Shown: piece after piece, positions 16,444-24,985 of the stretch
Layout of the letters: every line of letters begins with the position of its first letter
How positions within the stretch are numbered: the first letter of the stretch is position 1
From: Rhizocola hellebori
GTDB lineage: Bacteria; Actinomycetota; Actinomycetes; Mycobacteriales; Micromonosporaceae
Reading direction: 5' to 3'
Assembly (NCBI RefSeq): GCF_016862955.1
Contig: NZ_BONY01000063.1
Span: 1-54,048, forward strand
DNA: 54,048 nt
The notes under the pieces: model-generated
Databases searched by the model: none
What the model was told of the DNA's origin: nothing
What the model saw: only the letters and a program-made list of their open reading frames with translations
Position numbers and translations under genes: made by a program

Positions 16444-18024
16444 GTGACGATGACGCAGCCGGATATTCACACCACGGCAGGCAAGATCGCCGACTTTGAG
16501 CGACGGCTGGATGACGCGGTCCACGCCGGTTCGGCTCGCGCGATCGAAAAGCAGCACGCGCGCGGCAAGAAGACCGCCCGGGAACGCATCGAAATGCTTC
16601 TCGACGAGGGTTCGTTCGTCGAGCTGGACGAGTTCGCGCGGCACCGTTCGACCAACTTCGGGCAGGAGAACAACCGCCCCTACGGCGATGGCGTCGTGAC
16701 CGGCTACGGCACTGTCGACGGCCGCAACGTCTGCGTTTTCGCCCAGGACTTCACCATCTTCGGCGGCTCGCTGGGCGAGGTGTTCGGCGAAAAGATCGTC
16801 AAGGTGATGGACCTGGCGATGAAGACCGGCTGCCCGGTCATCGGCATCAACGACTCCGGCGGCGCGCGCATCCAGGAGGGGGTGGTCTCGCTCGGGCTCT
16901 ATGGCGAGATCTTCTTCCGCAACGTGCGGGCGTCGGGCGTAATCCCCCAGATCTCCCTGGTGATGGGACCGTGCGCGGGCGGTGCGGTCTACTCCCCCGC
17001 GGTCACCGACTTCACGGTGATGGTCGACCAGACCTCGCACATGTTCATCACCGGGCCTGACGTCATCAAGACTGTCACCGGCGAGGACGTCGGCTTCGAG
17101 GAGCTGGGCGGCGCGCGCACCCACAACACCAAGTCCGGCAACGCCCATTACCTCGCCTCGGACGAGCAGGACGCCGTCGATTACGTCAAGGCGCTGCTGT
17201 CCTATCTGCCGAGCAACAACCTCGATGCCCCGCCCGCCTGGCCGGCCACCGCTGACCTCGCCCCGAGCGAGGCCGACCTCGCGCTCGACTCGCTGATGCC
17301 CGACTCGGCCAACCAGCCCTACGACGTGCACACGGTTATCGAGGCGGTGCTCGACGACGGCGAGTTCCTTGAGGTTCACCCGCTTTTCGCGCAGAACATC
17401 ATCGTCGGCTTTGGACGGCTAGAGGGCCGTCCGGTCGGTGTGGTCGCCAATCAGCCCATGCATTTCGCGGGCTGCCTCGACATCGCCGCATCGGAGAAGG
17501 CCGCCCGCTTCGTGCGCACGTGCGACGCGTTCAACATTCCAGTGGTGACGTTCGTTGATGTTCCAGGCTTTTTGCCGGGTACCGGGCAAGAGTGGGAAGG
17601 GATCATCCGGAGAGGCGCCAAACTGATCTACGCCTATGCCGAGGCCACCGTCCCGAAGCTCACCGTGATCACGCGCAAGGCCTACGGCGGCGCCTACGAC
17701 GTGATGGGCTCCAAACATCTGGGCGCGGACCTGAACTACGCGTGGCCCACCGCGCAGATCGCGGTGATGGGCGCGCAGGGAGCGGTCAACATCCTGTATC
17801 GCGCTGAGCTGGCGGCCGCGCCGGATCAGGCGGCCAAGCGCGCCGAACTGATCACCGAGTACGAGGACGCCCTCTGCAACCCCTACGTAGCGGCCGAGCG
17901 CGGCTACGTCGATCTCGTGATCCGGCCCTCGACGACCCGAGCGCACCTTATTCGCGGTTTGCGCACGCTTGCCACCAAGCGGGAGACCTTGCCACCAAAG
18001 AAGCACGGCAACATCCCTCTATAA
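16444..18024 (+). CDS. Acyl-CoA carboxylase beta subunit, propionyl-CoA type (AccD5/PccB-like)
   Basis: A 526-residue carboxyltransferase that moves CO2 from biotin to acyl-CoA. The N-terminal half has [31 protein letters not shown] and the oxyanion-hole [12 protein letters not shown]. The C-terminal half has [14 protein letters not shown] and [18 protein letters not shown]. Asp419 in GGAYDVMG corresponds, from memory of the S. coelicolor PccB work (Asp422), to the residue that favours propionyl-CoA; acetyl-CoA-preferring enzymes have Ile. The product would then be methylmalonyl-CoA. GTG 16444 is given; ATG 16450 is an alternative with AGGTGA only two bases before it. Confidence 0.94.
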   Translation: MTMTQPDIHTTAGKIADFERRLDDAVHAGSARAIEKQHARGKKTARERIEMLLDEGSFVELDEFARHRSTNFGQENNRPYGDGVVTGYGTVDGRNVCVFAQDFTIFGGSLGEVFGEKIVKVMDLAMKTGCPVIGINDSGGARIQEGVVSLGLYGEIFFRNVRASGVIPQISLVMGPCAGGAVYSPAVTDFTVMVDQTSHMFITGPDVIKTVTGEDVGFEELGGARTHNTKSGNAHYLASDEQDAVDYVKALLSYLPSNNLDAPPAWPATADLAPSEADLALDSLMPDSANQPYDVHTVIEAVLDDGEFLEVHPLFAQNIIVGFGRLEGRPVGVVANQPMHFAGCLDIAASEKAARFVRTCDAFNIPVVTFVDVPGFLPGTGQEWEGIIRRGAKLIYAYAEATVPKLTVITRKAYGGAYDVMGSKHLGADLNYAWPTAQIAVMGAQGAVNILYRAELAAAPDQAAKRAELITEYEDALCNPYVAAERGYVDLVIRPSTTRAHLIRGLRTLATKRETLPPKKHGNIPL

Positions 18025-18081
18025 GTTGAATGCGAGATCAACTCTCAGAGAACGTTCAACAATATGTGGAAAGATGATGGG

Positions 18082-19026
18082 ATGAATCAACCCCGTCGTC
18101 ACGCGGTGCTCGTGGATGTGGGGTATCTCTATGCGGCCAGCGGGGAGCTGTTGCTCAGCACGCCCAACCGGTCGGAGTGCAAAGTGGATGCCGAAGGGCT
18201 CATCCACGCGCTCATGAAGCTGGCCGCTTCGCACCTCGGCGACGATCTGCTGCGCCTGTACTGGTTCGACGCCGCGCGCGACCGGGTGCCCACCATCGAT
18301 CAGCGCGTGATAGCCCAGATGGGACAGGTCAAGCTGCGGCTGGGCAACCTGAATCTGCGCGGGCAGCAAAAGGGCGTTGACGCACAGATCCGCAGCGACC
18401 TGGAGACGCTGGCCCGGCATCGGGCCATCACCGACGCCGTGCTGCTCGCCGGCGACGAGGACATGACCTCGGCCGTGGAGGCCGCGCAAAGCTATGGGGT
18501 AAGGGTTCACCTGTGGGGGGTCGAGCCGCCCTACGGCACCAACCAGGCCGAGCGGCTGGTCTGGGAGAGCGACACCGTCCACACTCTCGACGCGGAGTTC
18601 GTCCGGCCCTATTTCACTGCGGTGGCCGTCCGCCCGCGCACGCCCACCCCGACCGAGGTCTTCTCGGGACGGCCAGCCATCGCCCTGCCCGCCTCCGCGA
18701 TCCCGCATGCGCCCACCGAGCCGCGCCCGGTCCCGCCGCCCCGGCAGACCCGCTCCCCGCTGCCCGAGCGCGCGGACATCGTGGAGATCGGCGAGTACGT
18801 GGCCCAGAAGTGGATCCTCACCCGCGGCCGCGACAACATAGGCGACCTGCTTCCCGGCCCGCTGCTGCCCACGGTGATCGACAAGGAACTCCTGGTCGAG
18901 GCCGAAAAGGAGCTGGGCATCTCGCTTCGGCCCCACGAGAAGGCGCGGCTGTGGGTGCGCGACGGCTTCTGGTCGCGCGTCTATCGTGAGTTCGGATTGG
19001 CCCGACCCACAGGAGAACAGCCTTGA
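18082..19026 (+). CDS. NYN-domain (PIN-like) protein
   Basis: A 314-residue protein. Residues 5-160 are an NYN domain, a PIN-like nuclease fold, with Asp12 in HAVLVDVGYLYAA, a DAQIRSDLETLARH block and the LLAGDEDMTSAVEAAQSYG acidic pair. The C-terminal half is Pro-rich then helical (from about residue 235), perhaps a LOTUS/OST-HTH-like or wHTH module (VAQKWILTRGRDNIGDLLP). It is probably an RNase or RNA-binding protein. ATG 18082 has GGAAAG eight bases upstream. It lies between the carboxylase beta and epsilon genes and overlaps the epsilon start, so all three are likely co-transcribed. Confidence 0.85.
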   Translation: MNQPRRHAVLVDVGYLYAASGELLLSTPNRSECKVDAEGLIHALMKLAASHLGDDLLRLYWFDAARDRVPTIDQRVIAQMGQVKLRLGNLNLRGQQKGVDAQIRSDLETLARHRAITDAVLLAGDEDMTSAVEAAQSYGVRVHLWGVEPPYGTNQAERLVWESDTVHTLDAEFVRPYFTAVAVRPRTPTPTEVFSGRPAIALPASAIPHAPTEPRPVPPPRQTRSPLPERADIVEIGEYVAQKWILTRGRDNIGDLLPGPLLPTVIDKELLVEAEKELGISLRPHEKARLWVRDGFWSRVYREFGLARPTGEQP

Positions 19027-19205
19027 ACCTCCGGATAGATCGCGGTTCGCCCACCCCCGAGGAAATCGCCGCATTGATCGGCGTGATCGTATCGTTACCG
19101 TCGTCCACATCGGAGCCTGCCCAGCAGCCATCCCTGTGGTGGCGCAGCGGCCTGCCGGTCACTCGTGCCGGATGGCGTGAATCGGGACTTACCCGTCCGT
19201 CGTAA
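19023..19205 (+). CDS. accE: Acyl-CoA carboxylase epsilon subunit
   Basis: A 60-residue protein matching the small epsilon subunit of actinobacterial acyl-CoA carboxylases: an N-terminal RGSPTPEEIAALIGVIVSL helix followed by a tail with SLWWR and GWRESGL. Epsilon binds between the alpha and beta subunits and raises activity of the complex. The start is an unusual TTG at 19023 that overlaps the NYN stop codon; it is supported by AGGAG at 19011-19015, seven bases upstream. Confidence 0.85.
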   Translation: MNLRIDRGSPTPEEIAALIGVIVSLPSSTSEPAQQPSLWWRSGLPVTRAGWRESGLTRPS

Positions 19206-19258
19206 GGGTGGGGTACGCTCCTAAGCGCGTGAATTAGTCTCAGGGGAGGGGCTAGCCG

Positions 19259-19825
19259 ATGGGGCTTCCTGAAGAAGATAGAGGGCCAGCCTGGCTGCGA
19301 AATTGGGGTAATTCGACCGGCCACACCGACTCCGATGTATTCACCGGATACGTCGATCCCGATGCGTTGTCGGTCGACATCGGCAGTCTCGTGGCCTTCG
19401 CCCAAGCACTGCAGGCTGAGCACGAGCAAGACTACAGACCACATGTGCAGACCGTTTTCGAGCAGATGAGCGCGGTCGTGACCCAGCCCGACGCGCGCTT
19501 CATAGAGCTGACCGAGGGTTTGACCCACCACCGCGACATGCTGGTGCAGACTTCGACCGCGATGGCCAACCACGACAAGGCGGTCATCGCTTTCGTCGAG
19601 GCGGCCCGCGCGATCAGCACCGAATACCGCAACGCTGATGCCATGTCCGCGGCCACCGTGTCCGATGTCGAGGCCGGGCTGACCAACACCTCAGTCACCC
19701 GGAACACCACGGGCAACGAGGTCTACACCCCACAGCAGGCCGCCGACCAGACCAGCACGCCCGTGTCGACGGATGGCACCAACACCACCGGCACCACAGC
19801 CGACAATGGAGAGAAGGTCTCCTGA
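19259..19825 (+). CDS. Type VII-like secretion substrate candidate (188 aa, helical, YxxxD motif)
   Basis: A 188-residue protein. Residues about 38-150 look like two long helices (LVAFAQALQAEHEQDY, then TEGLTHHRDMLVQTSTAMANHD to the end of the domain), followed by YRNAD (Tyr-x3-Asp), which fits the general type VII secretion signal. The last 40 residues are Thr/Asn-rich and disordered. I do not recognise a named family. A strong AGGGGAGGGG lies seven bases before the ATG. The stop codon overlaps the start of the next gene by 1 bp (TGATG), and the third gene is a mycosin, which supports a paired PE/PPE-like role. Confidence 0.65.
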   Translation: MGLPEEDRGPAWLRNWGNSTGHTDSDVFTGYVDPDALSVDIGSLVAFAQALQAEHEQDYRPHVQTVFEQMSAVVTQPDARFIELTEGLTHHRDMLVQTSTAMANHDKAVIAFVEAARAISTEYRNADAMSAATVSDVEAGLTNTSVTRNTTGNEVYTPQQAADQTSTPVSTDGTNTTGTTADNGEKVS

Positions 19826-21294
19826 TGTTTGAATCCGGCGGGGGCGGCGGGGGCGGTGGCACCCCTTGGTATGCCCTCAGCATTGAAGACATGTGGACAT
19901 GGGTCAATCGCGACCTGAGCCCGCATTACCAGCAGGCCAACAGCTGGAAGAAGACCAGCGAGCTCTATGGGCTCTACTCGTCGCGGCTGCAGACCTTCCG
20001 CGACCGGCTCGCGCAGGTGTGGAATCCGAAGACCAGCCCGGCTGCGGAGGCCTACCTCACCCGGCTCGATGAGCTCATCGTCGCCGTCAAAAATGTCGAT
20101 GAGGTGGCGGGGCGCAACTACCAGGCTTCGGTGGACATCCCCAACGCGATCTCCGAGGCGAAGTACAAGCTCAAGCCGATCTATGAGGAATACCGGGCGG
20201 CAGCCTCCACCTTCGTCAAGGAGGGCGGCTACAACACGCAAGGCTCCTATGCCAACGTCAGCGGGTCGACGACGCCTGAGGCGAAAGACGCGGCCGAGCT
20301 GGTGAACATGAAGCATTACGCCGCACAAAGCGTGATGTACAAGCTTTCCGAAGACCTCAGCGAGTCGCGCTCCCGCTTGGGACGCCCCGAGCCCTACACC
20401 CCGCCCGGGGTGGACGCCACCGACGATGGCAACAACATCGGCGGCGGCGGCAACACCGTGGCCCCACCGATGATCCCGCCGGTGATCCCGACGCCCGCGC
20501 CGGCACCCATGCCGACCGGGCCGATGGCGCCGATGCCGGCGCCGAAGGGTCCCGACCTGAGCGGTCTGCAGCCAACGCCGACGGGTCCTGGTCCCGGTTA
20601 CACACCCGGTCCTTTCACCCCACCGCCGACGACCACGCCGACCGGGCCCAGCCCGGCGCCCTTCCCGCCCACCGGAGTCATCAACCCGCCCGGCCAGGGC
20701 CTGCCCGGCAGTCCGCCGGTGGCCCCACGGCCCGGCACGGGTCCGCTGCCCGGCGGTCTGGGCGGCGCGCCAAGGCCGGGCACGCCCACCGGCATCATCG
20801 GTGGCACCGGCGGCAACCCCCGCGGTCCAGCTGGCGTGCGCGGTCCTAACCCGCCCGGCGGCATGATCGGCGGCGGTGGCGCTGGCGGGCGTGGTCCCAC
20901 GGCAGCAGGCGGTGTGCCCGGTCGCGGCCCAGCTGGCGCCGCCGGCCCGGGTGGCCCAGGCGGCAGAGGCACCCCCGGAGCTCCGGGAATCGGTGGCACG
21001 GCTGCCCGTGGCGGCGGTGCCGCAGGCGGCGTGGCCGGTCGCGGCCCGGCCTCGGGTGCTGGCGGTCGTGGCCCAGCGGGCACGGCCGGCGCGCGCGGTG
21101 GCACCGCGGGCCGGGCTGGAGTTGTCGGCGCCATGGGCGTCGGCGGGCGTGGCCACGGTCACGATGACGAAGACGGCGAGCACTTCGATCCAGACACCGC
21201 TTGGGAAGTGGCCCAGGGGGTCACTCCGGTGCTCGACTCGCCTGAGTACCACCGGCCCATCGATCCCGGCCCGGCGATCGGCCTCGACAGATGA
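19825..21294 (+). CDS. WXG/PPE-like secreted protein with long collagen-like Gly/Pro tail
   Basis: A 489-residue protein. Residues 15-190 form a helical domain with WTWVNRDLSPHYQQA, a Trp-Asn turn (AQVWNPKTSPAAEAYL) where WXG proteins have Trp-x-Gly, and YKLSE, a Tyr-x3-Glu signal-like motif. Residues about 200-445 are Pro-rich, then Gly-rich with many G-R-G-P and G-x-x triplets, low complexity like collagen. The acidic C-terminal tail DTAWEVAQGVTPVLDSP matches the W...GxxPV(I/L) ending seen in many actinobacterial proteins beside WXG genes. It overlaps both neighbours by 1-4 bp. The tail could be the mycosin's substrate; that is inference. Confidence 0.7.
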   Translation: MFESGGGGGGGGTPWYALSIEDMWTWVNRDLSPHYQQANSWKKTSELYGLYSSRLQTFRDRLAQVWNPKTSPAAEAYLTRLDELIVAVKNVDEVAGRNYQASVDIPNAISEAKYKLKPIYEEYRAAASTFVKEGGYNTQGSYANVSGSTTPEAKDAAELVNMKHYAAQSVMYKLSEDLSESRSRLGRPEPYTPPGVDATDDGNNIGGGGNTVAPPMIPPVIPTPAPAPMPTGPMAPMPAPKGPDLSGLQPTPTGPGPGYTPGPFTPPPTTTPTGPSPAPFPPTGVINPPGQGLPGSPPVAPRPGTGPLPGGLGGAPRPGTPTGIIGGTGGNPRGPAGVRGPNPPGGMIGGGGAGGRGPTAAGGVPGRGPAGAAGPGGPGGRGTPGAPGIGGTAARGGGAAGGVAGRGPASGAGGRGPAGTAGARGGTAGRAGVVGAMGVGGRGHGHDDEDGEHFDPDTAWEVAQGVTPVLDSPEYHRPIDPGPAIGLDR

Positions 21295-22394
21295 GGCGTG
21301 TGCTTCACGCAGTGGCGGCGAGCATGCTCGCCGCCACTGTCGGTTTGGCCATCGAGACACCGGCTCGGGCCGATAATATTCGCGATCTCCAATGGCATCT
21401 GTCCTTTTTAGAGATAGCCAAAGCGCAGGCGATCAGCCAGGGCGAGGGCATCACCGTCGCGGTGATCGACTCGGGCATCGACAACAACCACCCCGACATG
21501 ACGGGCAACGTCCTGACCGGGCTCGATGTCGTGGTGGGCGGCTCGGGCAACGGCTGGGGTGACAAGCTCGGCCACGGCACAGGTATGGCCGGGCTCATCG
21601 CCGCGCACGGGCATGGCGCGGGCAACAAAGACGGTGCGCTCGGGCTGGCCCCGAAGGCGAAGATCCTCCCGATCCGGATCGAGACGGGTTCCGGCTACGG
21701 TGATGGAAAGGCGCTCGCCAAGGGGGTAGACGAGGCCGTCAGCCGTGGCGCGAAGATCATCACGGTTCCCGTCAACAGTGACGCCAACTCATTCGACGCC
21801 GTGCAGCGGGCCGTCAAGGCGGGCGTCATCGTGGTGGCGTCGACCGGCAACCGCCCACGCGAGAACTTCATCGGCGATCCCGCGGCCCACCCCGGAGTGG
21901 TGGCCGTCGGCGCGGTGGACAAAGAAGGCAACATCGCCGAGGTCTCGGTTCGCGGCCCGGCGGTTTCGCTGGTGGCGCCCGGCGTCGACATCGTCAGCGC
22001 CAGCAACGACGACGGCTACCGCAAAGGCACCGGCACCAGCCCATCGACGGCGATCGTCTCCGGCGCGGCAGCTCTGGTCTGGGCGAAGTATCCGAAGCTG
22101 ACCAGCACCCAGGTCGTGGAGCACCTGACGAAGACGGCCACCGACAAAGGCGCGCCGGGGCGTGACAACGACTACGGCTTCGGGGTGCTCAATGTCCTGA
22201 AGGCGCTGACAACGGAGCCTTCCACCGCCCCGACCGCAAGCCCGACCCAAAGTTTCCAGAACGCGCCCATCATCGAACCGTCCGATCCGGAGCCGAAGTC
22301 CAACCTCGTGCTCTGGGGCACAATCGCAGGGGTAGCCCTGATTGTGGTCGGTTTGGTGGTGCTGGTGAGCAGAAGGCGTTCGGCGAGCCGGTAG
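21291..22394 (+). CDS. Mycosin-like membrane-anchored subtilisin (S8 peptidase)
   Basis: A 367-residue protease: signal peptide 1-27 ending in ARA, subtilisin domain 30-300, and a C-terminal membrane helix (VLWGTIAGVALIVVGLVVLV) with a short RRR tail. The catalytic triad is visible: Asp in VAVIDSGIDNNHPDM, His in GHGTGMAGLIAA and Ser in GTSPSTAIVSGAAAL. This domain order is that of MycP, the protease that stabilises ESX secretion machines and cleaves EspB. It overlaps the previous gene (ATGA). No EccB, EccC, EccD or EccE gene is in the window, so the machine, if any, is elsewhere. Confidence 0.88.
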   Translation: MRRVLHAVAASMLAATVGLAIETPARADNIRDLQWHLSFLEIAKAQAISQGEGITVAVIDSGIDNNHPDMTGNVLTGLDVVVGGSGNGWGDKLGHGTGMAGLIAAHGHGAGNKDGALGLAPKAKILPIRIETGSGYGDGKALAKGVDEAVSRGAKIITVPVNSDANSFDAVQRAVKAGVIVVASTGNRPRENFIGDPAAHPGVVAVGAVDKEGNIAEVSVRGPAVSLVAPGVDIVSASNDDGYRKGTGTSPSTAIVSGAAALVWAKYPKLTSTQVVEHLTKTATDKGAPGRDNDYGFGVLNVLKALTTEPSTAPTASPTQSFQNAPIIEPSDPEPKSNLVLWGTIAGVALIVVGLVVLVSRRRSASR

Positions 22395-22404
22395 TCTGAC
22401 CCGA

Positions 22405-23028
22405 ATGGGAGCTAAACCCGTTCTGGTGCTCGCTTCGGCGAGCCCAGCTCGCAAAGCGCTGCTTCATGCCGCTGGCATCGACGCCGAGATAATCGTCTCT
22501 GGCGTCGATGAGTCTGCTGTGGACGCGACGGCACCCGACACTCTTTGCGGTGTGCTGGCCCGCCTCAAGGCGCATGCGGTGGCCGAAAGGCTGCGCCACC
22601 GCGAGCCGGCCCGAGGAAGTGTGCTGGTTTTGGGCTGTGACTCGGTGCTCGCTTTCGACGGGCAGATTCTCGGCAAGCCCGATAGCGCCGAGGATGCCGT
22701 GAAACGCTGGCATGCCATGCGCGGGCGCTCTGGAGTGCTGCACACCGGGCACTGTCTGGTGGACCTGGAGTCGGGCGACACCGCGGAACGCGTGGGATCG
22801 ACGACCGTCTACTTCGCGGAGCTGTCCGACGAGGAGATCGATGCCTATGTCGGAAGCGGCGAACCGCTCTGGGTGGCGGGTGCTTTCACCATCGACGGTC
22901 TGGGCGGCCCCTTCGTCGAGGGCATCGAGGGCGACCACAGCAACGTGATCGGGCTGTCGCTGCCGCTGCTACGCCATTTGCTGGGCGACCTCGGCTGGTC
23001 GATCACCGATCTTTGGCGTGCTCGCTGA
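22405..23028 (+). CDS. maf: Maf family nucleoside-triphosphate pyrophosphatase
   Basis: A 207-residue cytosolic enzyme that hydrolyses non-canonical or dTTP/UTP-type nucleotides to monophosphates, thought to clean the nucleotide pool and influence division. Motifs are LASASPARKALL at residue 9, LGCDSVLAFDGQILGKP, and SGEPLWVAGAFTIDGLGGPFVEGIEGDHSNVIGLS in two steps. It starts 10 bp after the mycosin stop. The last 60 bp overlap the 3' end of the convergent MFS gene. Confidence 0.93.
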   Translation: MGAKPVLVLASASPARKALLHAAGIDAEIIVSGVDESAVDATAPDTLCGVLARLKAHAVAERLRHREPARGSVLVLGCDSVLAFDGQILGKPDSAEDAVKRWHAMRGRSGVLHTGHCLVDLESGDTAERVGSTTVYFAELSDEEIDAYVGSGEPLWVAGAFTIDGLGGPFVEGIEGDHSNVIGLSLPLLRHLLGDLGWSITDLWRAR

Positions 23029-24177
23029 GCTGCGCACGCCCAGTGCCAGCACCGCCGCCCCGGCTAGGAACAGCGGGATGAGCAGCAGCGCGGTGTGGGC
23101 TCCCACCTCGTCGGCGAGCAACCCGAGCAGGAAGGGGCCGACGCCGAAGCTCAGGCCCATGCCGTAGGAGGAGACACCCGCCGCGCGGTCGGCCTGCCCC
23201 GGCGCGACCGTAATCGCCAACGCGATCGCCAGCGGATAGTGCATGGCGTTGCCGAGCCCAACCACGAACAGGCCGACGATGGCCAGCCATGCGCTGCCGG
23301 AGAGCCAGAAGACGACGAAGCCCGCCAGGCTGACGACGAGCGCGCCGAGGTAAAGCGGGATTGTGTCCACATAAAGGGCGATGCGTGCGCCAGCGGTGCG
23401 GCCGATCAGCATGCCGGCCAGGATGGCCGAAACCGTGGCCGCCGCAGCGCCCGCCGAGAACCCGGCTTCCTCCCGCAACACGAGCGCCGCCCACAGCGAC
23501 ATGACGATTTCGACCGTGCCGGTCATCACCATCATCATCCAGGCCAGCCAGTAGGCGCGCGGCAGCGCTGCCCTCGGCTGGGCGGCGGCCGCCACCTGAA
23601 CCTCACCGGCGGGCAGCGCCATCATGCGCATCCGCCAGGCCACGAGCGCCACCACCCCGATCAGTCCAATGAGGACCACCAGCCCGGCTCGCCAGCCCCA
23701 GCCCATGTCGACCGCCCAGCCCACCACGAGCGGCGCCACGAAGCCTGCGGCAACCGCGAGCGCGTTGGCTTCGCTGATCGCGGCCGGGCCTGACGCGCCA
23801 TGCATCTGGGAGAGGGTGACCACCACACAACTGATCACCCACATGCCGCCGAAGGCCACCAGCACGCTCAGCGAAAGCGTGATTGGGAATTGCGAGGGAA
23901 GCGTGACGAAGCCGAGCACCGCGAGCGCCACCGCGCAGAGCGCGGCCCACATCGCCGTGCCACGGCTGAAACGCTGCGAGAACCAGGGGAACAGCGCTCC
24001 CCCGACCATGGCGCCAACGGCAAGGGCGGAGGTGTGCAGGCTCGCCTGGGCGTTGGAGGTTCCTTGCTCATCACGCAGGAAACCGACAACAGGCCCGAAG
24101 CTGTAGAGGAAGTAGGCGTAGAGCCCGAGCTGCACATAAATCAGCCAGGTGAGGGGGGTTCGCACAAGGCGCGGCAC
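22969..24177 (-). CDS. MFS transporter, third gene of the PadR/ABC operon
   Basis: A 402-residue major-facilitator protein with about 12 hydrophobic segments (first: LTWLIYVQLGLYAYFLYSFG). The substrate is not readable. The start at GTG 24177 was chosen because an in-frame extension to 24312 overlaps the permease gene and has a non-membrane, shadow-like composition. The start lies in the 3' arm of a hairpin (24172-24206). The 3' end overlaps maf by 60 bp on the opposite strand. Following a drug-type ABC exporter, it is probably also an exporter, but that is inference. Confidence 0.85.
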   Translation of the reverse strand: MPRLVRTPLTWLIYVQLGLYAYFLYSFGPVVGFLRDEQGTSNAQASLHTSALAVGAMVGGALFPWFSQRFSRGTAMWAALCAVALAVLGFVTLPSQFPITLSLSVLVAFGGMWVISCVVVTLSQMHGASGPAAISEANALAVAAGFVAPLVVGWAVDMGWGWRAGLVVLIGLIGVVALVAWRMRMMALPAGEVQVAAAAQPRAALPRAYWLAWMMMVMTGTVEIVMSLWAALVLREEAGFSAGAAAATVSAILAGMLIGRTAGARIALYVDTIPLYLGALVVSLAGFVVFWLSGSAWLAIVGLFVVGLGNAMHYPLAIALAITVAPGQADRAAGVSSYGMGLSFGVGPFLLGLLADEVGAHTALLLIPLFLAGAAVLALGVRSSASTPKIGDRPAEVAQQMA

Positions 24178-24206
24178 CGTCCAGACGGTACGCCGGGACG
24201 GTGCCG
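24172..24206 (-). promoter_or_regulatory. 10-bp-stem hairpin spanning the MFS start codon
   Basis: CGGCACCGTC (24172-24181) and GACGGTGCCG (24197-24206) pair perfectly around a 15-base loop. It lies 21 bp after the permease stop and includes the MFS start codon. It could weaken MFS translation relative to the ABC genes, or end part of the transcripts. No T-run follows. Confidence 0.55.
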
Positions 24207-24227
24207 AAACCCCACAGTGAGACGAAG

Positions 24228-24983
24228 CTAACGCACCGACCTGGCGAACTGGCGCGATGAGATCACAACGGTCAGCACGGTCAGCGGAAGCAGGATCACC
24301 AATGCCTTCCACACCACCGGGTTGCCCGGGTCGCCGGCGAACAGCGCCCGCACCCCCTGCACCGACCAGTTGAACGGGTTGAAGTCAGCCACCCGCCGCA
24401 ACCAGGCCGGAGCGAAGGTGAGCGGAAGCAGGATGCCCGAAAGCAACATGATGGGCTGAATGAGGGTGTTGAGCATGGGCGCCAATGCGTCTTCGCTCTT
24501 GAGGGCGAGCCCGAAGGCGTAACCAACGGAGGAGAGCAGCAGCGCCATCAACGCGATCAGCAGGTAGGCCAGGACCGCGTCGCCGACGTTGACCCGCAGC
24601 CCGAACGGGAGGGCCAGCAGGGTGACCAGAACCGCTTGGAACAGAAGGGAAACGACGTCGCGCAGGGAGCGCCCGAGCATGAGCGCGACCCGGCTGACCG
24701 GGGTGACCCGGTTGCGCTCGATAACTCCCGCCCGCAGCTCGGCGATGAGCCCGAACCCGGAGAAGGCGGTGAAAAGGGCGACCATCACCAGCATGCCCGG
24801 CACGAAGATCTTGTAGGCCTCGGCGTCGGTGGTGTTGGGGCCTAGCGCCGGCTTGAGCAGTGGTGCGAAAAGCAGGAGGTAGAACAGCGGCTGAACGATG
24901 CCCACCCCGACCCACACCGGGTTGCGAAGCAACAGCAGCATCTGACGCTGGAAAACCAGCCAGGTGTCACGGAGAAATTTCAT
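24228..24983 (-). CDS. ABC-2 type exporter permease (DrrB-like)
   Basis: A 251-residue membrane protein with six hydrophobic segments and the ABC-2 permease pattern: the N-terminal amphipathic TWLVFQRQMLLLLRNPVW, an elongated first loop, ERNRVTPVSRVALMLGRSL after helix 2, and PIMLLSGILLPLTFAPAWLRRVADFNPFNW in steps before the last helix. It pairs with the ATPase gene that ends 2 bp upstream. DrrAB-type exporters remove hydrophobic drugs or lipids. Confidence 0.93.
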   Translation of the reverse strand: MKFLRDTWLVFQRQMLLLLRNPVWVGVGIVQPLFYLLLFAPLLKPALGPNTTDAEAYKIFVPGMLVMVALFTAFSGFGLIAELRAGVIERNRVTPVSRVALMLGRSLRDVVSLLFQAVLVTLLALPFGLRVNVGDAVLAYLLIALMALLLSSVGYAFGLALKSEDALAPMLNTLIQPIMLLSGILLPLTFAPAWLRRVADFNPFNWSVQGVRALFAGDPGNPVVWKALVILLPLTVLTVVISSRQFARSVR

Positions 24984-24985
24984 GG

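Noticed and set aside
18025..18060. The GTTGAA...TTCAAC inverted repeat between carboxylase beta and NYN genes
   Set aside because: Only 6-bp arms separated by 24 bases; weak and expected by chance at this length.
18082..19026. The NYN gene as a restriction or defence component
   Set aside because: No methylase, helicase or other defence gene is nearby; it is embedded in a metabolic operon.
20598..21134. A Pro-rich minus-strand reading frame of 178 residues
   Set aside because: It is the antisense shadow of the collagen-like tail; Gly codons read as Pro in reverse. No start signal or homology.
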